From: Spodoptera frugiperda
Taxonomy: Eukaryota > Arthropoda > Insecta > Lepidoptera > Noctuidae
Length of the DNA stretch: 64,000 nt
Assembly (NCBI RefSeq): GCF_023101765.2
Contig: NC_064227.1
Coordinates: 1,798,001 to 1,862,000 of the forward strand
Direction of reading: 5' to 3'
Shown: one piece after another, positions 33,801 through 44,757 of the stretch
Layout of the letters: each line of letters starts with the position of its first letter
Numbering within the stretch: position 1 is the stretch's first letter
Translations under genes and position numbers: made by a program
The notes under the pieces: model-generated
Seen by the model: only the letters and a program-made list of their open reading frames with translations
Told to the model about the DNA's origin: nothing
Database searches by the model: none

Positions 33801-34654
33801 AATAAATCCGATTGTGAAAATGCTCCAGCACTCAGTAAAGTCTTGAGACAGAATTTATGTTAGCGTTTGTTATGTTGGCGCATTTGTAAAATATTCATTT
33901 AGTTGGTAACACCTAAAAATATCCGACGCCACAGCTGAAGTGCTCATAAATGTCAAATTTTTAGCGGGAAACTCGTCTGTCACAGATAAAACGGGTAAGT
34001 ACACTGTTTTTTTTTTATTTTTTTTTATACAGCTATTAGCGAAACAGAATGTTCAAGCGTTAAGTAAAAAAAGAACGCATAATTCAAAATGTTTTAAGAA
34101 AAAATGTCTGCGGTAGGATTATATTAAAATAATAATTCAAGTGTTTTATTTTTCATTCACGAGTGTCTTGTGGGCTGTTTTTCTTTAATTTATATATTAA
34201 TGTCCCATTATATCTCAATGAGCTATGCCTAGAAATATCTACTAAAATGCTATTTATTTATTACTCTGAGTTGTTATATTATGAGTCAATAGTCATTATT
34301 ATTAACAAAACAATGAAGAGAATTTGAGTTATTATAATATGACACACATTTTTCATACGCAATTTGAAAATTTATAATTTTTTATTCTATTTATTTTGGA
34401 ACCAGATAGAGCTCGTAAAATTAAAAATATCCGCTATTGTGTGGCAAAATTTAGTTTGTTTTTACAGAACTGTTGACAATTTTAAGTACCTACTTACTCC
34501 CATTTTATTTGGAGTGTGTAAGCAGAGTAGATTACTTTCTTTCATCTATTATTATTAGGTATTGCTTGATTATTTGTCCTTCAATCAATAAAATATGTCC
34601 CTAGCGAGCCTAGATTTATTACTCACGAAAATATTTGGAGACGAAGTTCTACTA

Positions 34655-34800
34655 GTTTTTGACTAGTGTCGAGTCATCAAGGGACTCTTTATCATGAGCA
34701 GCGTGCGCAGATGAAGTGACGTCGCGCAGCCTGATGAAGTGTTTCTCTACCACATTTTTACGTAGTAATCGTATGTCTCACGATACATACGTCTCACGAA
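34655..34800. repeat. Diverged relative of the 3713 MITE
   Basis: It shares CTACTAGTTTTTGA, GAGTCA, CATCATGAG-like and GCGTGCGCAGATG words in the same order as the interior at 3777-3830, and the flanking GTATGTCTCACGATA. The long terminal repeats are lost. Confidence 0.45.
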
Positions 34801-35054
34801 TGTTCTTTTGTAACAAGTGAAAAGACGTGAATAAGACTTAACGAGGTGTGCCGTAATATTCAACTCTGCTTACAGTTACACCCTCTTGAATTTGTGTCTC
34901 GACGAAAACGTGTGTGTATTGGCGAAAAAAGAAAAACACCCTAATCTATTCTAGCAGGTACAGTATGGAGAACAATATTATGACAAACACTCTCTTAATA
35001 TGTATTATATGACTCACTGGCTGGTTAGTGGATACAAGTTAACGGCCAAGTAAC

Positions 35055-35303
35055 ACAAAATAAAAAATCTAAATTCTGAGTTTAAAAAAATGCCATTGGT
35101 GTACGCACACGCAGGTGTGCGTAACCACACCCACACACCAGGTACGTACAATATAAATTCCTTTTTTGAGTGACAGAAGCAAAAATAAGAAATCGAATTC
35201 AGATTTAAAAAAGAAATGCCACTGGTGATGTGCATACCTACACACCTGCATCCACACGCATACACTAGGTAGGTTCAATATAAATTCCTTTTTTGATTGA
35301 CAT
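35055..35303 (+). repeat. Two diverged ~120-bp tandem units
   Basis: Both units carry a TTTAAAAAA run, an AATGCCA(T/C)TGGTG word, a CA-rich middle with CACACC and GCA words, and end in CAATATAAATTCCTTTTTTGA. The second unit starts near 35178. Confidence 0.65.
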
Positions 35304-35439
35304 AAAATACCCTCTATTTAGGTAATTTCAGAAACACTGAATCGAAATATAAGACATCCCGTCAATCAGCTAAATTGCTCTAACGTCCACGTCAATAGAT
35401 ACAATATATCCACTAAGTATCGAAGAAACTGATTCGGAA

Positions 35440-35580
35440 CTGCGGACTACCTATCGAGTTTACCGGTCGAAAAGCAGGAGTAGAAACGGGATGGTCTTTA
35501 GTGAGTTGGAGTCTGACACTCCCTCTCGCCTCGCCCAAGGTGAGAGAACGCATTAAATGATTTTCTCCCCTCAAAAAAAA
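35440..35580 (+). repeat. R1-tail-like dispersed repeat
   Basis: It carries GAACTGCGGACTACC, CGAAAAGCAGGAGTAGAAAC, TCTGACACTCCCTCTCGCC and ATGATTTTCTCCCC plus an A-run, in family order. Confidence 0.65.
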
Positions 35581-36239
35581 GTATCAAAGAAAAATCATTT
35601 AAGGAGGATCCTTCGACGAGGCGAAGTGATCGTGGCTAGCGGGCTTTCTGCCCTAACATGTGATTTTCTATCCATGTTTATTGGCATGTAAACTTCATAT
35701 ATGCGATGTAGAACTTTTGTCAACTGTGACTTGTTATTTGTCGCTACACTTTCTTAAACACTTCAAGTGACCAATGCATATAGGGCTAATTATGCATACC
35801 TAGTTAGCGGAAAATAATGGGTTTCATCGCTTACCTATTGATAGTCAAAGACTTAATATGGGTTGAATAGATAACTAGGTAAGTACTTGAGTATAATATG
35901 TATATGGTAGATTGAAACATTCACTGCTCCTTGATTCCAAATCATTGTAGAAGTTTATTTTTTTGGACGTAGAGGTTTATTGATGAGTGCAGAACCTAGG
36001 AAAGCAAGAAAAACTTTTTACAAACATATTTTTCACTGGACATTTCCTCCGTACAAGGACATTTTTCAAGAGTAAACACGATGATCTCCGTGACTCAGCT
36101 CATGTAGTGGCCAGTTAATATTTCCATGCAACCGCGTCGCATGACTTTATGACGCGATCCAAAATACATCGTAACCCGCCCAGCATTTCACCCATGCCAC
36201 CTAAATTTTATATTAAAAGCACGTGAAGCACTGTTAGTC

Positions 36240-36440
36240 ACGAGTGTTCGCTGCTCGGGCGCAGACTACGCGATAAAAATTCCAACACCCAACTCTCATA
36301 AACTTGATATAATAATATAATTATATAACGACGCAGTTGTTACACCCTCGTCGTGTATATCATTTGCCGCCCGATACTTTTCGCGCGCTTTTGACCGCCA
36401 TCTTGCGCTATCGAGTTTTCCGCCCCGGAAGTAAGTGCAA
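36240..36440 (+). promoter_or_regulatory. CpG-rich promoter-like patch with possible non-coding first exon
   Basis: Against an AT-rich background this patch is rich in CG dinucleotides (CGAGTGTTCGCTGCTCGGGC near 36241, TTTCGCGCGCTTTTGACCGC near 36378). It also contains GCCATCTTG, a YY1-like core-promoter word, and CCCCGGAAGTAAGTG, which can be read as an ETS-type site or as a GTAAGT donor ending an exon at about 36431. There is no start codon with an ORF. It could begin a gene whose coding exons lie beyond the large intron or outside the window. Inference only. Confidence 0.3.
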
Positions 36441-38370
36441 TGGAATTTGTTTAAACAGCCTATTTATTTGTGCTTTCAACCTTTTTCGGAGTGTACTGTG
36501 AGTGATTTTTTTTTAATTTAAGCATTATTAAGGTAAGGTAGAGTTAAGAGCTTTATAGTAAATAGTTATACGAGTAACATTGTTATTAAACGGTTTGGAA
36601 ACGATTTTAGAACTTGCTAAATCGTTGTTTTCCTTTGCCAAATTGTTCAAGTGCGTTAGCTGGACTAATTATTACGCAGAAAGACATTAAATTGGGCTTG
36701 GCAGAATGCTGGATTTCTCACAAATTACGAGTTATATTAAACGGGTAGGATCGAGAATGTCACGTCGTGATGTAATCTGTTAGCTGAACCCGCTATTTTA
36801 GGATTTGGTTGTATACCGTTATTTTAAATGATACATTCGTGATTTTGTGTAGGACGACTTCTATTAATGTTACAATGTTGCCCTATAATCTATCTAAAGT
36901 TCTCGAAAGTGTAGAAAGTATTTTTTAGCGAGTATTATAAAGCTATCTTGCTAATTACGTCTAGATATTAGAGGAGATGATAATTATACCCTATTATAAA
37001 CTGATTTAAATCTATCTTTTTACTTTGCTTTGGCGATGGCCCAGTTAGGTACCCCTCTTCCCAATCCCCGATTCCCCAACAACCTTTAAATTCCTAAAGC
37101 CCCTAAAGGCCGGCAACGCATTTGTAACGACTGTCCATGGGCGGCGGCGATTGCTTACCATTAGGTGATCCGTCTGCTCCTTTACCGTAATCCATAAAGA
37201 TGATGACTTTCTGGATTACATGTTAATAATAATTAGGTAGGTATATTTCTAAACAATTCAAATAATTAATCATTGTTCAAATTCTGTTTTCTTAAACTAT
37301 AAGAACAACTATCGTGAATCTTCTACACATAAGACATTTTCGAGCACAATCTTGATAGTTCCAAGGCGCTCCTTTGATGAGAGCACTTAAAAAATTTAAT
37401 TTTATTTAGTTAATTAGGTGACCTAATTTCTGCTGGAAATTAGAGCGAATGCTAACTGTATGACAGTATTTATCTAGAAGACATGACAGGCGACGTCTGT
37501 CTGCCTCTGATGACAGCAAATCCAATGATGTTCTTTCCGAATGAGATGATGAAATGTAATTAATTAATTTTAATTTTATGCTTTTCATTTGTCAAGTTGT
37601 GTTTCATTTTTGTTCGTTTTCGTTTTTTTAAAGTCTCTAACAGTATCTAATAAGTGGTTTTAAGTAGTTTTTAAAAATTTCAAAGTCTTTTATCACTTTC
37701 CTAATAGGCTCACCCCCTATTACATAGGACTTATAACAAAAATGGTAAAAAGTGGATGTATATTATAAAGCGGCATTACTTGTCGTAATGTGCACCTCTG
37801 CCTACCCCTTCGGGGGATAAAAGGCGTGACGTTATATGTCACTTAATTGTAGTGTTAGTTAACCTGAACTTGTTGATTGTACAAGCCCAGTATCTGTAAA
37901 ATTTACCTCTTCTCAAATGCTATATACAGAACTAAGTACATGTAAACAAGTAAGACAATTCAATTGTCTGGTTTATAGAACCAGACCATGATAATAGTTC
38001 TTTGATAACGCATTTCAATATTACCTAGTAATCTCTATTTTTAAACGACTGTATTAAAATTTAGGACAATACCTTCGTAGTATCTTCCTAATTTCCCCCG
38101 TTTCTGGGTATGAAATAATAAGAACGCTGATGATAAATGATATTTACCTATTGTAGAAATGACATTAGAAATTATTAGACCTATCAAACTAAACGTTTTT
38201 AAACTTTAAATTGAAAAACTTTAAATGTTTATTGGACTACGTTTTAGAAAATAAGCTACAATATTACAAGTCAATAATTTAAACTAAACTAGATGGGGTG
38301 CGATTTTCCATCGGACTACTCTTCAGGAGACGCAGACTCGATTCTGATGAAAGAATTTAACCCCTTAGCT

Positions 38371-38515
38371 GTACCCTTAGCACGAGTTTGCTTTACGTCG
38401 AACGACAATGAAACGAGAGCGCATTCGGTGCGCTGATTTGCCGGCGCAAATGAACAACTATCGTGAAACGCGCTTTCGTTTCGTTTTCGTAAAGCGAACT
38501 CGTACTAAGAGTACT
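38371..38515. mobile_element. 145-bp MITE, GTACCCTTAG family
   Basis: The ends GTACCCTTAGCACGAGTTTG and (reverse complement of the right end) GTACTCTTAGTACGAGTTCG pair, and pairing continues through CTTTACG and GAAACGA words. No ORF. Relatives: 603-690, 56659-56812, 60881-61050, 63598-63695. Confidence 0.75.
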
Positions 38516-39517
38516 GGATTAGAAACCGTAAGGACCTCGTCTCCTAAACTTAACTACGTTTATTTAAGTACTTATATGAAAAAAAAATAGGTACGCGTCT
38601 AATATTTTTCAGTATTCTAACTGACGGACTGATTCGATTTTTAATTATCATACGCTCTCTACTACCCTATTGGAGAAATCAATGTTAAACAACAAATTAG
38701 TGGAACTCTTTGCCCAATTCTATGTTTCCTGATGGGTATAACCTGGGTGTCTTCAAGTGTCGAGTGAACAGTTTGCTTATGTGCAGACGTGCTCCATAGT
38801 AGGCCGCATCATCGCTTACCATCAGGCGAGATAGTAGCTAAACCCATAAAAAAAGATGTCTTGACCCTTAAATCCAAAGCAACACCTCGTTCCACGTCGC
38901 CAGCCTGTCATATATCTCACCCGACACGAGAACATCCACAATATTTATGTAGACTAAAGTTATTTATGTCGGTTCTGTCTGGTTCCTTAATTAATTTGCA
39001 CCGTTATATAGGGCAAGGATGCCACCATTTTGTTGCCACTAGCAACCGAGAAACTACATCATAAATTAATTACGCTTGAGTAAAAATCTATCTTGTTGGT
39101 GCGTGATGTACTTAGTTAAGATTTTGAAACGTTCCGTTAAATCTTAGCAGAGTAGTTAGTCTGGTGTAAATATATTTTAAAATTCAATCTTCCCAATCTT
39201 CTTAATCCCCGATTCCTCAACAACCCTTAAATTCCTAACCGCCAAAAGGCCGGCAACGCACTTGAAACGGCTCTGGTGTTTCGGGTGTCCAAGAGAGAGC
39301 GGCGGCGATTGATTACCATCAGGTGCTCCGACTGCTCGTTTACCAGCTTATACCATAAAACCATACGGCAATTGTACGACTAGATTTTAAAGTATCTATT
39401 TATGTGTTTTTGGACTTGAATCAGATATCCGTGATCGTATTGCACTTTTCTAGTATATAGAACGACCATCCGTACCAAAGGACCAAGGTTTCAAACACAT
39501 TTTATGTTATATATCGT

Positions 39518-39752
39518 CACGCTTTTAATCCCCGAAGGGGTAGGCAGTGGTGCACATTATGAAACGTAATGCCACTGTACAATGCACTCCCACTTTTCAC
39601 AAGTGTGTTGTAAGTCCCATGTACCGGCCACATTTCTAGACTCCGTGCTACGACTGAGAAATTTTCGATAAACCGAAAAAAGCGAAAAGCCGAACCCGAG
39701 ACCCCTTACCCAACAGTGGCACTTGCAACCACTCGGCCAATGAGGCAGGCAA
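39518..39752 (-). repeat. tRNA-derived SINE, reverse copy
   Basis: On the minus strand it begins GCCTGCCTCATTGGCCGAGT, has a GGTTCG-type B box after CAAGTGCCACTG, continues with an AATGTGGCCGG-altered middle and ends CCCCTTCGGGGATTAAAAG. It matches the head and end of 41121-41370 with an internal loss. Confidence 0.7.
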
Positions 39753-41120
39753 TTTCAAACTCACAATACATATAAACCAACAGCATCGTATCTGCCAATC
39801 ATACGCACAATAAACGTGTTTTAGATGCGCATGCGACACTCTTCACGCAGTATTAAGAAACCGGAATAAATCACACACGTTGGGTAGCCAGTGTAAACAT
39901 TGCCCGGTTTAATTTATTACTGGGTAATGTCATGCTTTACCCGGGTATTATATTTATAGAGTGTTGCTGTTTGCTATTTCGTACACAAGACTGCATATGA
40001 AGATATGCATTACCAGTATAAATTGACCGGTAAATGTGCGGAAAGATAATACAAAGCGAGACCATGATAAACTGGTTTTGTATAGCTTTACGTGTAACCG
40101 TGAAAATTGCAACAACTATTGTGCAGAAATCCACGATCACCTCGCCTAGTCGGAGGATCCTCCTTTTCTTAGGGAACTTAACTCACTGTTAACTAAATAA
40201 GTAGGTGTAGATTTAAATAAAACAGATACAAGGTGAAATATTTTCCCAAAAGATTTGTTTCATTATAATTCGATCAGTCATGTCTTATTGTCTTTTACAC
40301 GATGCCCTCGCTAATTTCACACAACTCATACAAAGCAGAGAATTCCATAATCACCTATGAAGTTTTCGTAGAAACAATAAAATTTTAAGTACTGTAAGCC
40401 ATGAAACAAGGGATTAGGAACGCGGGCGAAACCGCTGGTAAAACTAGTTGCATTATTAACTAGGATAGTTTCCCCCGTAGTTACTACCACGTGAAATATA
40501 GAAAAACTACCAAGCGAAAAAAAAAATACATAAAAAGTAACCTCTATGTCTCAGTTAACTAAATTAATTAAAATAAAACCTTTTTTAATAAAGGGAACCG
40601 CCTTTAAAGCTTATTGTGCGAACCGTAAGTTAAATACTAAAAAATACTGAAATTTACATCAAAATCGGTTCAGTCAATCGCGAGATAATCGGGCACAAAC
40701 ATACATACACACAGTTCAAACTGAAAAGTTCCGTTCCGGTGAAGTCACAATCAGCCTACTATATGTCTTAGTCCCAGGGTCTTTTCTACAAGCATCGGAA
40801 ACAGTTTTCCCATGAAATCCTAAAAAAAGTAGCTATTGTCGTATTTTAGTATACATACATGAATATGTAGAAACTAGACTCAAAAAAAAAAACTCTAATT
40901 TGTCATAAGTATTGTAGGTACATGTATAATAAATAAAACATTTAGAATTTCAAAACGGTGTTGTTGACACATCCAGTATCCAGTACATTTCATTCACGGG
41001 TCGATGGCGCGCAAAAAAAAGTAATGGAGTCGCGTGTAAAATTTGACAGTTTGACGTTTACTAATGTTGGTGTTGCCATGTCGCTACGAGAATTTGTACG
41101 AAAAAAATATATCGCAAATG

Positions 41121-41370
41121 ACTGCCTCGTTGGTCGAGCGGTCGCAAGTGCGACTGCCGGACAAGGGGTTTCGGGTTCGATTTCCGGGTCGTGCAAAGTA
41201 TTACTGGGCTTTTTTCGGTTTTTCGAAAATTTCTAAGTAGTAGCATGGAGTCTGGAATTGTGCCCAGTATATGGCAATAGGCTCACCCCCTATTACATGG
41301 GACTTATATCGGCATTACGTGCAGTAATGTGCATTTCTGCCCACCCCTTCGGGAATAAAAGGCGTGACCT
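41121..41370 (+). repeat. tRNA-derived SINE, best copy
   Basis: The head ACTGCCTCGTTGGTCGAGCG holds an A-box-like TGGTCGAGCGG; the B box is GGTTCGATTTCC at about 41176. The body (TGGGCTTTTTTCGGTTTTTC, GGAGTCTGGAATTGTGCC, AATAGGCTCACCCCC) ends with CCCCTTCGGGAATAAAAGG. It is not a tRNA gene: acceptor and anticodon stems do not close. Confidence 0.8.
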
Positions 41371-43718
41371 TGCAAAAATATTGCACCAGATTGAGAATAT
41401 CGGTAAACAAGCATTTCAGGCATAGCTCTACCGCATTTTTCCCGGGTATTAGTGAAATGTGAATTTCTTTTAAACTAGTCCGTGACATTAATTGAATTGG
41501 TTCTAAAGCTTTCAAAATTAATTACCCGTTTAATGTCTTGTGCATGTAATCCTGTTTTTGTTATGCATTTTCTTTTTTTAAGTCGTTACATTGTTCACGG
41601 TTGCGGAAAGCTTTGGCTCTGCACCAAAATATTCTATCATTCTTAGACAAGATATACATATTATTATAACATATATTGTATTAGATTTTTTTTTGAGGGG
41701 AAAGTCCAATGATTTATTCTGTTTTCGGCGAGGCGAGAGAGAGTGTCAGACACTTACTGACTAAAAACCACCCCGTTTCTACTCTTGCTTTTCGAGCCGG
41801 AGCTCCGGTAACCCAATAAGCAGTCTGCACCTCTTAGTTAGAGCTCTGCTGGGGCCCACCTGTGCGGTTTCGCTCGTGTGGATTGCGGACTTTGTGACCA
41901 ATAAAAGTAGCTTAAGTTACTCCTTAGTATATCAGCTACCTGCCAATAAAATCCTGTCAAAATCAGTCCAGCCACTTCAGAAATTAGCCAGAACAAACCT
42001 ACAGACAGACAGACCGATAGACATACAGAGATACATTTTAAAATATATTATTTTGGTGTATGTATCGTACCTACATATTATGTACCTATATTCATACGCA
42101 TGTAGTAAACAGCGGTTATATTACAAACAGACACTATGATTTTATTTATTAGTCTAGATAGAGTCTAGATTTTATTTATTAGTCTAATAAACTTATTAGC
42201 AACATACATTTATGACTTAATTATATCTGATAGCACGACAGCCATAACGTAATCTCTTTTAATAATCTTTACTAATTTATAATTTGTCAGTATGATTCCA
42301 TGACTCAAATTAATTTAATTTAATATGTTATTTATTTAATCCACGTTTTCTAACACTCAAACAATTGTCAAAACAACCACCGATTCCGGGAAAACCGCCA
42401 TCTTTTTTTATAGCATTCTCTTTTCAAACACTCATTAATGTCGCCAGATGAAAAAAAATAATAATGAATTATACTTTTTGCAAAAAGAAGTTTCTATTTT
42501 GAACGGGTCAAAACTGTTTGTTGAGTTGGTTAGTTAATTAATGTTAGGGAGGTTATTTATAATGTGTTTTATAGCGAAATGAGTCTGTCTGCCCACTGGT
42601 TGGTCATGTGATGCTGTCACACATTCAAGCTGCTATTTTTCTGGGATAATTCCGATGACGGATGATAGCTGAAAAATCAAATGAGTTACAATAACTTACT
42701 TGTTTACTTAAACTTATTTATTTAGTACAAAAATGCTGTTGTGACTATTTATGATGTGACTAGCTATTGTCAGCGGCTTCGCCCGCGGTCTCGTGGGATG
42801 AAAAGTGTCCTATGTGTTATTCCAGACCATAACCTACCCCTGTTCCAAATTTTATCCCGATCCCTTCAGTAATTTTGACGTGATTGAGTAACAAATATAC
42901 ACAGAAACACACAAGATCACAAACATTCGCATTAAAAATATCAGTAAGATAAAAGTGAATTGAATAAGGAATAACTTTCTTAGGAAACATTGTTATTTGT
43001 TTCGTGTCTAGATATCGTTTACTAATTTAATTGTTCTCTATACAATATAAAAAGGAAAAAAAATATCGTAAACAAAATATTTTTAGGCAGACAATTCCTA
43101 AAATAATATCTTTCATAAGCGGATACAGATGACGACACATGTATCCACTTTATATCAACGAGGAAGTCATCATGGGTCATTTAAGCTGTCTGTCTGTCCG
43201 TCCGTTGACACAGATTTGATTAATATGCATATTTATAATAGAGTGTAGTTCTATATACGACGTTTAATGGTGGAACTGGTAACTGTGTCTATAAAGAGTT
43301 TAGTATAATTTAATCTACTAGCTTCTGTCAGTTTTCCCGCGTTTACGAGGTTAAAGGTAGCCTATGTGTTAATCCAGACTATAATCTACCCCTGTTCTAA
43401 ATTTCATCCCGTAATCTTGAGCCGTTTTGACGTGATTGAGTAACAAACATACCTACACATAAACACACACACATTCGCATTTAGAATGCTAGTAAGAATT
43501 CACTCATCTATTTAACCCTTCTTTTGGAATTATTCATGGCCCGCCTGCTTCCAGTGTGCGCGGACGCGACAACTACGGTTCAAGAGGACCGCGCGTTGGC
43601 CACTCACCGTCAGCTTTTTGTTTAGACATTATGAAATATATCATACAATATACGATTTAAAGTTCAAATTTAAATGACTAGTTAATTGCTGGGTTGGAGC
43701 GGTGCTCGTTAACTGTAT

Positions 43719-44042
43719 TTTTAGGAACCAGAAGTGGCTATTAAATAAATAAAAAAAAAACAATCGTTACACCAATCTACCTTCAATTTTATTCATACGC
43801 TTATTAATTACAAAATAATCACACACTATCTTATAGGAAACAATCAACTACAATAAAACACAATAATCAAAAGAAATAACCACAAAATAACCACTTAGCT
43901 GTTATCTCTGACGAAATCCAACGATCTGTCCGCTTGAGCGTCTACCGGCAAAAAGGGGCGCTGTACGAGTGACAACTAGTTTTATAGACGTGGATGTGAC
44001 GTCACAGATAACAGCTGTACAAAAACATTATTACTCTAATAC
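43719..44042 (-). repeat. 3' LTR of the retrotransposon
   Basis: This is the direct copy of 49039-49356, about 324 bp. It contains a TTTTATTCATAC segment that reads as GAATAAAA (poly-A signal) on the element strand. The pol tail's stop codon lies just inside it (44031-44033). The extra length against the 5' LTR is in an A-run. Confidence 0.9.
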
Positions 44043-44167
44043 GGCCTCTCCTGACTGTGCGCCGTCCTCGGGCACATCTCCGACAGTATCCTGAGCTGGA
44101 TCCCAATCTTGAATCGCGGGTGGCTCGGCTGAGGGACCTGCGTGCGCGTCATCATCATTATCTTCGC
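44031..44167 (-). CDS. Acidic C-terminal tail of pol, separated by an intron-like gap
   Basis: After an acceptor-like TTTCAG at 44168-44173 the sequence reads an Asp/Glu-rich 44-codon tail (GEDNDDDAHAGP, DWDPAQDTVGDVPEDG) and stops with TAA inside the 3' LTR. Joining it to the donor-like GTGAGT at 44757 keeps pol in frame. The tail itself is open, while the sequence between is not. Confidence 0.6.
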
Positions 44168-44757
44168 CTGAAATTATGAAGTAAATATGAGTGCGGAGCA
44201 AAGAGGCTTATGTTTGCCTACTCAATCGTTCATCACACATTCAAGGCCCTCTTTCATAGAAACAAACCAGCTAAGATATCTATCGCTTTCACAGAGTTAC
44301 TCTTTCGACCGGTACCACACATTACCATTCCAAATGCACCGCAGCGCATTTACGCACACTATCAGGATCATGATACCGCAGCACATGTCCGAAACAAATG
44401 GAAGAGTACCGCAGCACTAATCCCATACTACACAAGCCGTGTCTGCAAGACAGAGGCACCGCAGCGCATGTCCAAAACAAATGGAAGAGTACCGCAGCAC
44501 TAGTCCGATACTACACGTACAAGCCGTGTCTGCAAGACAGAGGCACCGCAGCGCATGTCCAAAACTGATGGAATAGCAGTCAGCGCTGGTCATTACACAT
44601 GACAATGAGTCTGGAAGGTCGCACCGCGGCGCGTATCCAGCCAGCAGCTTACCAGCTCCGTTCTCGCGTCGTCTCGTCGCGGGGCAGCTGTAACAGGGGC
44701 TTCACACACCTACATTTATGCAGTCCAATCTGTGACATACTCAAAGATATTACTCAC
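44168..44757 (-). other. Intron-like interruption of pol with an internal tandem repeat
   Basis: 590 bp bounded by GTGAGT and TTTCAG on the element strand, and rich in stops in the pol frame. It contains about two and a half tandem 86-87-bp units (44372-44457, 44458-44544 and a partial to ~44585), each with ACCGCAGCGCATGTCC and AAGCCGTGTCTGCAAGACAG words. It could be a real intron, or an insertion that happens to offer splice sites. Confidence 0.5.

Larger units (their letters stand above)
27940..36239. other. Gene-free region upstream of Magi
   Basis: No coding exon is supported. The first few hundred bases must contain the Magi promoter and 5' UTR; no TATA box or initiator is convincing. 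AT-rich unique sequence at 28000-29900 shows no structure I recognise apart from scattered hairpins. From 29.8 kb onward it is a patchwork of the repeats listed separately (R1-type tail 29820-29920 and 31185-31315, pogo-like MITE, SINE, family A, a 1-kb element, tandem repeat). Confidence 0.65.
36441..43718. other. Gene-free region left of the LTR retrotransposon
   Basis: No supported coding exon. Contents: family A 3' parts at 37039-37200 and 39185-39365; SINE end at 37705-37835; MITE 38371-38515; reverse SINE 39518-39752; SINE 41121-41370; reverse R1-type tail 41690-41850; dispersed repeats 42756-42955 and 43316-43495. The stretches between are AT-rich and unremarkable. A GC-rich patch at 43530-43631 includes, on the minus strand, an ATG with seven codons before a GTGAGT donor (see findings). 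Confidence 0.6.

Noticed and set aside
44187..44605. Overlapping ORFs at the 3' end of the retrotransposon as an env gene
   Set aside because: They run against or across the element strand, have no signal peptide, and arise from the tandem 87-bp repeat.
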